From contig QRDG01000535.1 of assembly GCA_012064385.1 (NCBI GenBank), positions 646,178 to 710,177 on the forward strand: a stretch of DNA of 64,000 nt, in the 5' to 3' direction. A program made the translations under genes and the position numbers. Below, in pieces: positions 26,145-38,515 of the stretch (positions within the stretch are counted from its first letter, which is position 1; every line of letters starts with the position of its first letter). A model generated the notes under the pieces. It did no database searches. It was not told the origin of the DNA and saw only the letters and a program-made list of their open reading frames with translations. This DNA is from Puccinellia tenuiflora. Taxonomy: Eukaryota > Streptophyta > Magnoliopsida > Poales > Poaceae.

Positions 26145-27050
26145 ACACTGCAAGACTTGTACTGGATTGTGACATTGATTTTTACAACAGTTGAAAATTG
26201 GGATTCTGAGAAACAGGATTAGCCATGACCTCTTACTGAAGAATTGCCATCGGCTACAGATGATTGAGGATGGCCATCTGAAAATCAATTTGGAAGCAAC
26301 CTGAGGTGGCGAGGCCCGTTCAAGACGGCAACTTGGTAATACTTGTTGGCGGTCTGCATTGTGTTCCAACTGTACATACACCATTTCTTCAGGCCTCAGA
26401 AGCACAGGACAGCTTTACATACAAATGTATGAGGAAGTCAAAGTTTCCTCAAATGGCAGCCGGTTTCTTCAAGTGCCTTCCTGCAATAATATACATTCTT
26501 CTGAATGGTTTAATCGTTCATTATTCAAACCATCTTAATGCCAACATGTCGTGCACGAGCCATGATTGCTGTATATATTTTTTTAGTGAAAAACCTTGCT
26601 GAGACGCATGGTGTCGGCTACGTGATAGCTGCAACTATGAGGCCAAACATTGAGCCAAGTTATTCTTTCGTGGACCAATCGTCCATCGGTGATAGCTAGA
26701 GTGGAAAGTATAGATATTTTTTTCAGATTACCAATTGCTTGGTGTTCCTTGGGTGCTGCAAGGGACAGTTCTGTAAGCAAACACCATTATAAAGTAATTT
26801 TTATTTCGATTGAGATAAGATTGCACAGCATGTTGACCCAGCGTGGACCCCTTCCAGAAAGCGAAGAAATTTTGTGCCAATCACGAAATTTCAGCACCGT
26901 CGCGAAGAAAGCATTATGCTTACTTGCCATTTACAGGTTGGCGCACTAAAGTTTGTTCCGTTAGCAAGTTAGATTGAAGGGAAAGGCAGAACGGTCAACG
27001 TAAAACACATGACCCGTCCTTGTTGAACAGCTGTCCTCTACCAAAAGATC
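26145..27050. other. CBL10 3' flank; no gene recognised
   Basis: Probably holds the 3' UTR of the CBL10-like gene in its first few hundred bases, followed by unassigned sequence. Open frames here are short and unlike known proteins. Confidence 0.4.
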
Positions 27051-27880
27051 TATGTGGCAGCAGTTGCATTCGACTCTGAAGTACCGAATTTCCGACAAGC
27101 CCACGTGGCCGTTCCGACAAGCGCACGTGCCCGAGGAAGACGAGCTCGCGGAGCCGCCGCCACTGAGGAAGACGAGCTCGCCCCCGCCACCGCCGCCGGC
27201 CTAACCGCCTGCCTCCACCGCCCGCGGCCGCCTCACCGCCCCGTCCTACTCAAATCGCCTCCTCCGCCGGTCCGTCGCCAGCCCCCGACCATCCCTCTAA
27301 CCTCCCCCCGCACCGTCTTTTTCTCCGGCTCCGGCGCCCCCCCCCCCCCCCCCCCCGCACCCCCCCCCCCCAAGTTAAGTTCATTGCTCGGCTTCACCTC
27401 GCTCCATCCTCGACGGCGCCTTCTCCGCCACCGCTCCCTCCGGTCGCAGAGGCGTCGCTGGTCGGCGTCTCGCCGCCGTCATGAAAGGATGCAGGAGAGA
27501 GAATTTGGGGAGAGGAGGAAAACGTGGCGAGGGATGGGGAACGGGGAGGGAGATGTGCGTGTGGAGGAAGAAAGGAAAGAGGGAGGCCACACGGGTAGGG
27601 CCCACCCACGCGTCGCGTGCTGCGCGGACCGCGCGAGCAGTCGCGCGCTCGAGAGGAAGCCTTTTCGCAATGTTAGGGGGCCGAGGACAAGCGTCAGAAT
27701 TTGGTCTGTCATGTCCGTTTTATTTTTTATTTTCACAATTTCAACCAAATTGGTACATATTGTATATAATTTATTAAAATATCCCATACCAAATAAATTT
27801 AAATTACAAAATCTGATTATCCAAATAAATTGGTTGAAAATGAGATTGTATAGCTACTGCTTTCCTAAAACGTTGCCGGT
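27051..27880. other. GC-rich repeat-like sequence with poly-C tracts
   Basis: Contains a low-complexity C tract around 27340-27372 and a long open frame rich in Arg and Pro that is a product of base composition. It could be part of the degraded Harbinger element whose transposase remnant begins about 27880, but no terminal repeat was found. Confidence 0.35.
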
Positions 27881-28140
27881 CCAGCCTCGGGCTCAATGAA
27901 CTCGCGCCAAAAGTCTCACCCTTGGTCATAGATCGATTCATCACGCTCATCTTCCACAATCATATTTTGCATGATCACACAACCAGTCATCACCTCCCAC
28001 AATGTCGGGCGAGTCGTCGGACGATATATGGATGAGAACAGCCGCAACCATCAAAACATCACTATCATCGTGGAATGAGTCGTCAGACGATGTATCAATG
28101 AAATGGTTGTAAAAAAACTCGTCGGAGCTATCCACCATGG
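27880..28140 (-). pseudogene. Internally deleted PIF/Harbinger transposase remnant
   Basis: On the minus strand the start resembles grass Harbinger transposases (MVDSSDEFFYNHFIDTSSDD). It runs directly into the C-terminal end of the same protein in another frame (CVIMQNMIVEDERDESIYDQ, then a stop and FIEPEAGPATF), with the catalytic core missing. The parent element probably extends to about 28670, where CAACACCCCAAATGG-like terminal sequence appears in reverse complement. Its other end was not found. Confidence 0.7.
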
Positions 28141-28946
28141 TCTACGCATCAAGGGAAGAACACTCACATATATGTCACTAGCTAATTACCTGTGAGAATG
28201 TGCAATACTTTCGTACCTCACAACTTGGTCGGGCAATGCCCAAACGTGTTGTGGGCGGCACAGCTCGCAGTACTGATCTCGGAGCACATCCGTTGAGCTC
28301 GACCTCCTCCATCGACGTCGTGGACTCATGTGGTGGTGGTAAAGACAATGGCGACGACATCGTTGGCTGTAGGGCTGAGCTCCTCCGACGCCGGCAAGAG
28401 GTGGAAACAACTCCGACTAGAGGCCCGATCTCCTCTAGCTAGCGGCAGTGAACGCGGGAGGGGAGAGGGTGACGGAATCGGCGAGCAACAGTGAAGGTAG
28501 CGGTGCAACGACGGGGAGGTAGGAATCGGGGTGGGGAAAGAGGGTACTTGGACGGGTTCGCCGATTTGCGAGCCAGGGGCGGACAAGAGCCGGACGTGGA
28601 TGATGTCCGTCCCAACGAAAATGGATCGAAACGGATACGTCACGGACCATCTTTCCATTTGGGGTGTTGCTTATGCCGTGATTTCTGTCCAACTGAAAAA
28701 AAAAGAGAGACGCGAACCAAATTGGGGTCACGTTGGAGTTACCCTTACGTACCCATATATGCTATTGTATGTCTGTCATCATGCATAAATATTTGATGGA
28801 TAAGAACAAGATAGGCATACCTAGGTAAGGTTGTATATAGGGGCTTCCTTATCTGGCTGATGTCTCTGTCTTGATGGATGGAACGTCCGAACGTGGATAA
28901 CATATACTCCCTCCCTACCTTATCATGTGGTATTGTATGCGATCTA

Positions 28947-29160
28947 CTCCCTCTAGTTCAGTTTGCATAGCGTGTGCGTATTCCTAGATTGTGATTTTGA
29001 CCAAGATAAAACAAAGTATATATTACAAAAAATATATCATTACAAACTTCATAAGCTCTATTTTTAAATAATATAATTTGTGTATTATGCAATTTATATT
29101 ACATTGCTAAAATTAGCAACCTAAATATATGCGTAGGACTTGTAAACTGAAACGAGGGAG
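28947..29160. mobile_element. Stowaway MITE, 214 bp
   Basis: Ends CTCCCTCTAGTTCAGTTTGC and its near inverse (GTAAACTGAAACGAGGGAG), flanked by TA at 28945-28946 and 29161-29162. A second CTCCCTCC-like start about 40 bp upstream (28907) may be a remnant of another copy. Confidence 0.88.
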
Positions 29161-29477
29161 TATTTATTTGTTAGAAAATTTGGATTGTGCCTTAATTTCA
29201 TGAATTAGCACTAGATATGGTTCGCAATTACCAAAAATGGTGCTAACACATCTTCTATTAACAGGTAAATGGAACCTAATATGGCAGTACAACATAAAAT
29301 TGCTAGGCAGTACATGTGGATTCCTTAGGCACACACACAGTATTGTGCCTATAGTTTATCCGTATCAAGTACTCTCTTACATATTACTCCTACATGGAGT
29401 AGTGTTAGTTGGCTCGCGTCTGTTTCTGTAGAAAAAAATGTGTTAGCACCATTCTTTAGGCCTATCATGACAGTAAG

Positions 29478-32400
29478 GATAGGGGGACGGAAAAGACCCC
29501 CGCGTCGCCACACCCAGGCGACTCGAGGGCGATCTAGATCGCGCCGCCGCTCCTCTTCTCACTCCCATCCCCGTGTCGCCGCCGCTGGATGATGCCGGCG
29601 GCGGGGGCTCAGCTGCGCGGCATGTGACGGTTTGGGGCGGCTGATCCCGCACATCGCGACCCTCGACTTTCTCGGTGTTGTTCGCGCGGCAGCGCTGTCT
29701 GTGGCGTCGTGGTCCCTACCGACAACCGCTGGTCGCCGGAGGTGGACTGGTGTGGGGCGGATCGGGGTTCTCCCCAGATTCGTTTGGTGCTGCTTTGGAG
29801 ACGAGGGGGTCAGCCGGTGGTTTCGGCGGCGGTGGTGATCTAGGGTTGCTCGCGGCTGCCGACGACATGGTCGTCCGGTGATTAGCGGTGTAACCTTGCG
29901 GATCTGGTGCGAATAAAAGAGGTTTGGCCCTGCTATTCTTCACGTGTCAAGTCGTTGATCTGCTTCATGTCGGTTTCCTTGATCTGGCCGCCGACGAGTT
30001 CCGGCTTTCCCCTCGGAGATTTCCGCAGATGTTTGGCACATGGCGCCACTGGATATCTAGATCGGAATTGATCCGGTCGTGCGCGCCCTTCTCTTCAGCC
30101 AAGATGCTTCTGAAGGACGTGGCGCGAAGCTTCACTGCCTTGCCGGTGTCATGGGATAGTCTATATAGATTTACATGGCATCGACAGTGGTGAAGAATGT
30201 CATGGTGGCTATGATCAGAGGCTTTTAATGGCGGAGAGGAGTTTTGATTGCGATGAAGACTCGCAGCTGTAACAGCCCAGATTTGGTACCCTAAAATATG
30301 GGCCAAATTTTCACTTTTTGTTTTGCATTGCATCATGGCATACATATTTAAATTGTTAAATTAAATAATGCAAACATTGAAAATCATTAAGAGGGAGCAA
30401 GCACTCCCAAGATTCCCAAACCAAATGCAATTGCTCAAAGTGGCAAAACAAAATATTCTTTAGCTTACATATTTGTCCAGGAAGTTCCAAGAGTGCAAAA
30501 TAATATTCTTGCTTGGTGCTTTTATAAGACTATACATTTGATAGTTGGAATTGATCAAATTGCATTAAGTAAACCCTATGACAAATGTGGTGCAAAACTT
30601 TTTATTTTGCAACACCAAATTTTATCAAGCTTCTACATGTCATGAGAAGGCTACATGAATTTTTGCAGGTTTTATAAAAAGGTTTAGATGCCTCAATTAA
30701 AAATGAGAACTTTAAATAGTTGCCATTCAAGCTTGATTTTCCAACCCAACATAAACTTCCAAAAATTCCAAATAAAAATATGGTGGGCTCCCTTACATTA
30801 TTGTGAGCCTCCCTGAATTTTCTCATAATTTTTGGAAATGTTTTGAGGCCCCAATTAAATAGAAAATGCTGCTGTTCTTTTAAAGGAAATAAAACAGAAA
30901 AAGGAAAAGGCAGGCAGGGGGGTATCTGCAAAATTTCCTTCTCCTTCACGCTGTAGCGGCCATGGCTGTAGCGACCGAGCTGCCGCGCTCGTCCCCGACG
31001 CACCCGCTCGATCCCTAGCCTCCCTCGGTGGATAAGAGGGTTCCTCGTTGCCCTAGCTCCTCTCTCGCCCCTCACTTTCCCCCCCGGCACCGAAAACCCT
31101 AACCCTAAGCCGCTGCGGCCATGCCGTGACCTAGCTCGAGCCCGCCGCCGCGCCGCCGTTGTTTGGAGCGTCCCCGAGCAGATCGAAGAGCACCACGAGC
31201 TCCGCGCCGTCGCCTTCTACCTCCAAGCCGAAGGAATCGAGCTCGGGAACCCTACATCGACGCGTCGGTCTCGTCTTCCTCGCCGCTGTCCGCCGCGCCG
31301 CCGCCACGATTCCGTCGCCGTCCAAGCTTCCCCGCCACCGCCGAGCAGCTGTACGTGCTCAGGGTGAGCACCCGGTCCTCCTGGACCCCTCCCTTCTCTC
31401 TCTCCCCCTCGGGTTCATCGATTAGCCGTAGGCCGAACCGTGCCGCCGCCGTAGCTCATCGCCGGCGCCCTCTCCGGCGACCATTTGGTCCCTAGCTCCG
31501 CCACTAGCCTCTCCTCGCCGTGCTGAACCGAATGCACCCCCTCCTTGTCTCCTCAGCGCTCGCAAACGACGGATCCGTGCGCGCCCTCGCCGCCGGTGAC
31601 CATGCCGTCGCGCCGGTCCTGGCCGCCCTGCGCCAGTCAAACCTGCGGGTGGGCCGCTGGCCGACGTGGACGCCAACGTGGCCCGGCCCCGCTTGTCTGT
31701 CTCTGCGGCTAGCTCCACCCGGGTGTAAATCGTTTCGGCCGATTTTCCTGGAATTTGTAAATTTGGCAGAAATTAAGTTGAACTTTGAATTGTCATAACT
31801 TTTGAACCACTTGTCCAAAAATTGCAAATAATATGTCAAAATGCTCAGCAACAAAATGTCTACCTGTTGGTACCTTTGGTTAATTTAATTGATCAAAATA
31901 ATTTGCCTTTAATTGCAGAAGACTAAAATGGCAGAAATATGGCTGAATTTGTTAATTCCATAACTCTATGAATAATTGTCCAAAAATATGGTTAAGCTCT
32001 CAAAATGTTCAGGAAAACAACATCTACATGCTAGTTCCATTTTCCATGCAGTGATGAACATTTAAATTGCTGTTTCATTAAATTTACTAAAATGGCAGAT
32101 TTAATTCTATTTCTAGAAAATGCATAACTTGAGTTGTAATTGCTCAAAAATTATGAACAATAGCTCAAAATGTTCAGCAAGCCTTAAGCTACCATAATAT
32201 GACAATTGAGAGGCTTGTAGATTTAATTTTGGTGCTGCCCCTTAAAAATAAATAAATGGCAGAATTAAATCACATATTAGAAATGTCATAACTTGTTCAA
32301 TATTAATCCAAAAATTGCAAATGATATATCATTTTGATCAGCAACTCAAATGCTATTCAACTATGTTAAAATCACAGTATGGAAATAACTTTTACCTTGA

Positions 32401-34987
32401 TGTCATTTGCGAATTGGTTAAATTGATTTAAATTGCTTAACCGTTTAAATCACCATTTATTCATCGTTAATCAGAAAATTGCAAACGATATACCAAAACG
32501 ATCAGTGGGTTAATATCTATCAAATACTGTCATTTTCATGCATATTTACCTCATATTTCAGTACTGGACATTTTGGATATTCACCTAATTCACTAAGTTA
32601 AAGGTGGAGTTTTGACCCGTTAATCGCAATATTTATTTTAGGGGTTCCATTTAACTTGTGGGAGATGCCCAATACCTTTCCAATGCATAATATGACCATA
32701 TCATCATGATTGTGCATTGCACCTTGTATTCTTGTTATTTATTTTCCTTCTTGTGTTGTTTGTGTTTCGGTAGATTCTGGAGTCGAGGTTCCACCACAAT
32801 ACCTTGACAACCAGCGCGACCAGTACTACCAGCAAGGCAAGAGCTAACCTAACCTTCTTGGCATATCTCATATTCCCCAAGTATTTTATCCACCATACTA
32901 TTATTGCATTCGATTCTGGTGACAAGTTTTGGTCAGTGTATATAATATCCTATCATTGCATGTTCCCTGAACCATTACCTGTTTCCCCACCTATGAGCCA
33001 TAGGTTGAAGTGTTGGCCTGAGATAAATCATATCTGTTGTATGTCATGCTTAGATATGCTTAGCCATGCTTAGTCGAATGCTTAAGTTGTCCGTTGATTA
33101 TTTCCATGAATGTGAAGTGAATGGAATGTTCGGACAGTGGTGGATGCTTGTGTCAATAATTAATTTGATAAAAGGCTGGGATGAGTTGCCAACAAGGTCG
33201 TTGGTGTTTTGCCTCGTTCTGGCCCCTAGGTGTGAGTTCTTATCTCTTGAACCAAGACCGAGCGTGCTTCCAAAGGTGGGAGTATGGGCTCCTTACTAAC
33301 CGAATAATTAGTGCGGGCGTATCCAAGGGTCCTCTAGTTTGCGCTTTCCATTTGCGAGTGTGTGGCCGAAGAAGAAGATGATGATGATGATGGTGGTGAT
33401 AGGAGTGGCGATGGGGCAGGGTGTTGAAATAGGCGCTGAACTTGTCTTGTCGTCACGATGGCCCTTGGATAGTCTCATACTTTGTAAAGGTTTAACCGCG
33501 CCCGCCCTGCCGGCTTTCCCCGGAAGAGAGCTCAATTGCATAGGCAAGGGGTCGGACGGTACCAATGGTAAAAACAGTACACCCCTGCAGGGTTTAATCT
33601 TTTCGAAAAGCCGTGTCCGCGGTTATGGACAACTTGGGAATAGATTATGAGATCATAGAAAACCTGAACCTGATCTTTAATCAAATGGCAGCTAGAGGTT
33701 GCATAATCAACGTGTGATAAAGGTTCATTTCCTCGAGGGTGATTCGAGGGAGTGCCTTGGTGGAGTTAAGTGGTGATTCTGATGACAGTAGGTTCCCCGT
33801 GAACCGAAGAGAAAAGTGTTACCCTCTTATCCCTTTATGAAAACCTTCTGATTAGACGATGCCATGAGTCCTAGTCTTCGGAAGGAAACAAAACTAGCTT
33901 TATGCAAAACAACCATTTATATAGCTTTGAAGCCTCCGTCAGCATCGGGCCTATATCGCCCTACTAATTCTTGCGAGTACGTCGTACTCAGCCTTGCTTT
34001 GTTGATTATTGTTTGTTTCAGAGGAGGACGCCACCGAACTGGAAGGTGGGTTCTACGTTGACTTCGACGAGTAGTCTGGGGTTCCCAGGTGGCAGCTTGG
34101 GACGTCATGGAACAGGCTGGCACGGGATGTTTATCTGTAGGCCTCTTAGGCCATAATTTGGATCTTGTTGTTTAGACAACTATAATTTGCTTCCGCTGTT
34201 GTAATGATGGGTCAGTGACCTCTGATGTATCATTTGCTATCTTTCTCATTATATGAGTTGAACTATGATATCTTTGTGTCGTAGAGTCTGTGATGTGCCA
34301 GTTCGTTCCACAAGTCTCGGTCTCTTTACTATACATGGAAGCGATGTCTGAGCTTATGGCATGATTGAGGTGTTGTGTGCCGATGATCCATTCCGAGCAC
34401 ACCTGCCAAAGTGTATTGGCCTGGGATTGGTAAACCCAGTAACCCTCAATTGTGTAGCATGACCGGTTACAACGTTCCACTGTATAGTTCTGGGGTCGGG
34501 GCGCTACAGCAGCACAGGTTTTCTGTGTGTCGGGTGTTGAGGACTTGCAACAGCGACCTTGGTAGGAGGGGGTGGCAACACATGTGGACAACATTTCAGG
34601 TGGTGCTCTTGAGTACCTAGCCGCAATTTCCAGGGTGAAAGTCCAAGGCCTGGCCTTCATTGGTTGTACCTAGCAATGGTCTTTCTGAAGGCATTGTTTT
34701 GGGCTTTTGATCGGGCGACGACAACGCTTGCACATTGTTTACTTCTTGGAGGCGTCGATTTTGGAGAAACCTTTTTGCGGTCCAGGTGTTGTCTTTGGTT
34801 GTGGTTAGTGTTGCTGTTGCGAGTGTTTCATCACTACGACAGGGTTCTTTGTTTTTTTTTATCTTTCTCTCTTTTTATATTTGTTCTTGGATGTGTGCAT
34901 TCTTGATGTCTTTCGATATCTTGTTGGTGCAGAGGCTGGGTGTAATTGGTATCTTTGATATTAATATATTCTCTTTATCAAAGAAAA
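29478..34987 (+). mobile_element. Non-coding retroposon with 14-bp target-site duplication, split by a solo LTR
   Basis: The 14-mer ATCATGACAGTAAG occurs immediately before (29464-29477) and after (34988-35001) this segment. The right end carries a terminal run resembling grass non-LTR 3' ends (TTATCAAAGAAAA). Without the nested LTR (30268-34508) and one GCAGC copy, the element is about 1.26 kb and starts with a GC-rich region. No long conserved ORF is present, so it is a SINE-like or truncated, non-autonomous retroposon. The long TSD and A-rich end point to target-primed reverse transcription. Confidence 0.8.
30268..34508 (-). mobile_element. Solo LTR, 4.24 kb, inserted in the retroposon
   Basis: On the + strand it starts TGTAACAGCCC and ends GGGGCGCTACA, flanked by a perfect 5-bp duplication GCAGC (30263-30267 and 34509-34513). 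Read on the minus strand it starts TGTAGCGCCCCGACCCC, closely like the solo LTR at 13375 (TGTGGCGACCCCGGACCC), so the two belong to related families in opposite orientation. No pol-type reading frame exists in the 4.2 kb. GC-rich open frames at 31100-31850 are not supported as genes. Confidence 0.88.
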
Positions 34988-35219
34988 ATCATGACAGTAA
35001 GCACTAAATGAGTTAATAGATGTTGTCGTTACTACTACTAAGGCTTAATGTCAACTCTCATACAGTAGAGAATACTTTATTTACAGAATTACAGATACAT
35101 GGTGCATGTTAAGTTGTATTCTCTCGCTACAACACAATTTGTTATTCCCGTTGCCGAAGTCGTGAGTTCGTGACAGGCCTCATTCCCATGTCCCTATAAA
35201 GAACGGGGTACCACATTCC

Positions 35220-35975
35220 GTTTTTAGAAAAAAGGCATTTTATTGCCCAACTTTGAGTTAACAACTCAAAGCTGCAAGGTTCACCAACATAGTCATACAA
35301 ATGTTGCGGCATACAGCTTAGCCAAAAGGAAAGACAAAATGCTGCGGCATACAACTTAGCCAAAGGAAAGTAAAGCAACTAGCGGCACGAAACTCGGCTA
35401 CACTAGGAAGGGGTGGGAGGGAGACAAGCGAGGTGCGTCTTCTTGAGTTCGGTGATAAGCCATCGAGCGCCCTCCTGGTCTTTACTCCGAAACGCGGGAG
35501 ACCACAGCTGCAGAAAAAGCACAGTTTTAAACAGGATGTCAGCAGGGTGACGGATAACCTTCTTCTCAATAGCAAGCTTGTTTCTAACAAGCCAAAGCGC
35601 CCAAGATTGTGCCAAGAACAGCGCCCAAAACTGTCTACGGTCGCGGCCCGAGAGGCCCGAAAGGATAACTCGAAGCTGCGCAAAGTTGGAAGGTGACCAG
35701 TCCCTTCTAGTAGTCTGGCGCAGAGAACTCCAAACAAATTTGGCAAGGGAGCAATCGAAAAAAATGTAAGAAGCGTTCTCCCACGCCACACAGAAGCGCA
35801 CACTTGCCGTCCGAAGAGCCCATCCGGGAGGCAAGTTGCAAGGCTGAGGGGAGTTTATCAAGAGCCAGCTGCCGGGAGAACACTTTAATATTTAGGGGAA
35901 GTTTCGCCTCCCACATGTCCCTGTGATGTGAGAAGATCGCCCCTTGCGATAGGTAGGCGTATAGGTGAAAGAACG
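35220..35975 (-). pseudogene. LINE 3' fragment with zf-RVT domain
   Basis: Minus-strand frames read YAYLSQGAIFSHHRDMWEAK then LPLNIKVFSRQLALDKLPSA, and after frame changes NASYIFFDCSLAKFVWSSLR. This is the zinc-binding reverse-transcriptase-associated (zf-RVT) module at the C-terminus of plant L1-type LINEs. The 5' part (endonuclease, RT) is absent, as is usual for 5'-truncated insertions, and several frameshifts are present. No TSD was confirmed. Confidence 0.85.
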
Positions 35976-36408
35976 AGATGTCGCCTAGAGGGGGGTGGGG
36001 GGGTGGGGGTGAATAGGCGATTTAAAACTTTTATATTTAAGACTTGATAAATGCGGAATAAAACTAGCGTTTAATTTATCAAGCACAAACCTAATATACT
36101 AGGTTCACGTATGTGCACCAACAACTTATGCTAGGCAAGTTAAACAACAAGGATAGCAAGATATACAGTACTTCAAGCTCGATGGCTATGACACGGTAAA
36201 TGCATAAGTAAAGGGGTTTGGTTATAGAGATAACCGACACAAGTGGAGACGGAGGTTTGTTTCCCGTAGTTCCTTCCCAATGGAAGTACGTCTATGTTGG
36301 AGAGGTGTGGAGGCTCCTTGGCCCTCCTACAAACATGTCCGTGCTCACCCTATTCTCCGTGAGCTCCTCCCGTGGGGAATACCCGATGGGGGATTTGCTC
36401 ATCCACTA

Positions 36409-36482
36409 TGAGGTCGTCTTGAGGGCGTTGACCAAACCCGTACAATGAGGTCTTCTTGAGGGCGTTGACCAAACCCGTACAA
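36409..36482. repeat. Two-copy 37-bp direct repeat in the left arm
   Basis: The unit starting TGAGGTCGTCTTGAGGGCG (36409-36445) is repeated almost exactly at 36446-36482 (TGAGGTCTTCTTGAGGGCG). The right arm has no such duplication that I could see, so it arose after the arms were formed. Confidence 0.85.
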
Positions 36483-38024
36483 TGTGCCCGAATCTTCACA
36501 ACTTGAAGATCTTCGCGGCACCCACCAACCGTCTAGGGTACACAATGCACCCAAGAGGCACAAGCTCTTGGATCCCTATGCACCCAAGAGTAACAAGCTT
36601 CTCGAACTTCAATCGCACGTATCACCGTGGGGAACTCAAATCGATGCACCAAATGCAGTGGCAAGAACACACTAAGTGGTCAAGTCCTTCTCTTCGAAAT
36701 ACAACCAAAGCAAATAATGCTAGGAAGGGATTTGAGAGGAAGAACAAAGGAGGAACACAAAGTAACTCCAATATCTAGATCTAAAGGGTTCCCTTACTTA
36801 GAGGAGATATGGTTTGGTGGAAGTGTAGATCTAGATCTCCTTTCTCTCTTCCCTCTAAAAGGAGGCAAGAATCATTGAGGGATGGAGTGGAAGCAAGCTC
36901 TCAAGAAGGTCAACAATAGAGGAGAGAGAGAGTGCAAAGATTTGGGCAACCATTGAGGAAGAAAGCCCCTTAAATAGGTTGCCCCAAAAACCAACCGTTG
37001 GGGGCAGATTCGCGCAGGGGCGGTACTACCGCCAGGGTTGGCGGTACTACTGAAAGTGCATGGTTGATCCCATGCATGGTTTTGGTAATTAATGACAATC
37101 TCTATGGACTAATATTTGCATTGAGCTATATTTGTAGGTGTCCATTTGCTTGCTTGTCTCCCATTGTTGGAGTCAAGGTTTAGGGAAGAAGATCATTTGT
37201 TGATCAAGGCCAAGTGAAGATATGCCGAAGAAGTGCTTCTCCCATCTTGGTGTATGGGGGAGCCACATGTGAATCTTCACCAAGCGAAGCGCAATGAAGA
37301 AAGGTGGTGCGTCTTGAGGAGTTGAAGATCGTCTTCATTGACCCTCAAGTGGTTTAAGCGCAAGGCAAAGGTATGATCTTGATAGGGTTTCTATTTTACC
37401 GGTCTCATGTTGTTTAGTGAGAGACCGGATTATAGGATAGATAGCCGTTCTATCAAGAGGGGCTCTCGACCGAGTTTCGTGATCGTATCGTCGTAGAGAG
37501 CACAAACCTTTGCATCCATGCAATCATCCCTATTGGTTCTTATTTGTATTTTATCCATGTGAGAACTTAGATCTTGTGTTCATCTCCATACCAAGCTCTA
37601 GTTCACCAAAAACGGATTTAATGAATATCTTCTTGCGTTTTTGGTTCTGGAGGTTTTTACCGGTCTGTCTCTTCTACGAGAGGTCAAACTCTCTCCTTAT
37701 ACTTTCCTCCTCACATAATATACTATGATGTATATATGCATGATCTTGTAGGGCTTGTGATTATCTTCGAAACAAGCCCAAGATCATAGAAAACGGAGTC
37801 TTGATGAAAAACTTGTGCGTTTTCGGTTTTGGAGATTTTGCCGGTTCATCTATGCGGAAGGTTTCACTCTTCCATTTTTTAGCAAAATCTCCATTGCTTG
37901 GTTTCAATATTTTTGCTTTTTGTAGGGTAGCTCTTGTCGTCCTCTTTCCAACAAAATTGGATTCACTCGATTCGGAGTTTCCACGCAAAAGTTATTCAGT
38001 TTCAGGTTTTGCTGTTCTTCAGTG

Positions 38025-38515
38025 ACCGGAAGTACCGTCCACGCAAGCGGTACTACCGCTGGTCACTTCCGCGGCTACTTCCGGATACCACTTCCGCTTA
38101 TGAAAGTTCGGTTCTGTTACCGAGCGGAAGTGGCACCGGAAGTACCGGTAAACCGGAAGTACCGGTAAATCGGAAGTACCGGCGTTCTTAGCGGTACTAC
38201 CGCTGGATTCTTCCGGAGGCACTTCCGGTACCAGTGCCGCTTACAAATATGTGCTTCTGTTCTTTTCCGGAAGTTGCACCGGATGTGACACCGGTACTAC
38301 CGCTAAACCGGAAGTACCGGCACTTCCAGCGGAACTACCGGCCTCGCGGGTTTTCTCTCTAGCGGTTGGTAGGCTTTTTCTGGGTGGGCCGGAAGTACCG
38401 CCCCCTGGGCCGGTACTACCGGTCCTGCGGGGTTTCGTCTCTGAAGAGAGCCGTTGGGGCTGTTTTTACATGGGGCGGTAGTACCGGGGGCGGTACTACC
38501 GGTCCTGCGGGAATC
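38025..38515. repeat. Cluster of GGAAGTACCGG / GGTACTACCG motifs
   Basis: Dozens of short units such as ACCGGAAGTACCGG, GCGGTACTACCGC and their inverses are interspersed here, with three nearly tandem copies around 38150-38180. Related units flank the spacer on the other side (37020-37050). Many are self-complementary and could form hairpins. This belongs to the inverted-arm element, not to a gene. Confidence 0.8.

Noticed and set aside
27054..27899. 281-codon open frame on the + strand
   Set aside because: Rich in Arg and Pro through a C-rich and poly-C stretch, no similarity to known domains, and runs into repeat sequence at its 3' end.
13370..34513. Possibility that the two giant LTRs are the ends of one retrotransposon
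   Set aside because: They are inverted relative to each other, each has its own matching 5-bp TSD, and EAF1 and CBL10 exons lie between them.
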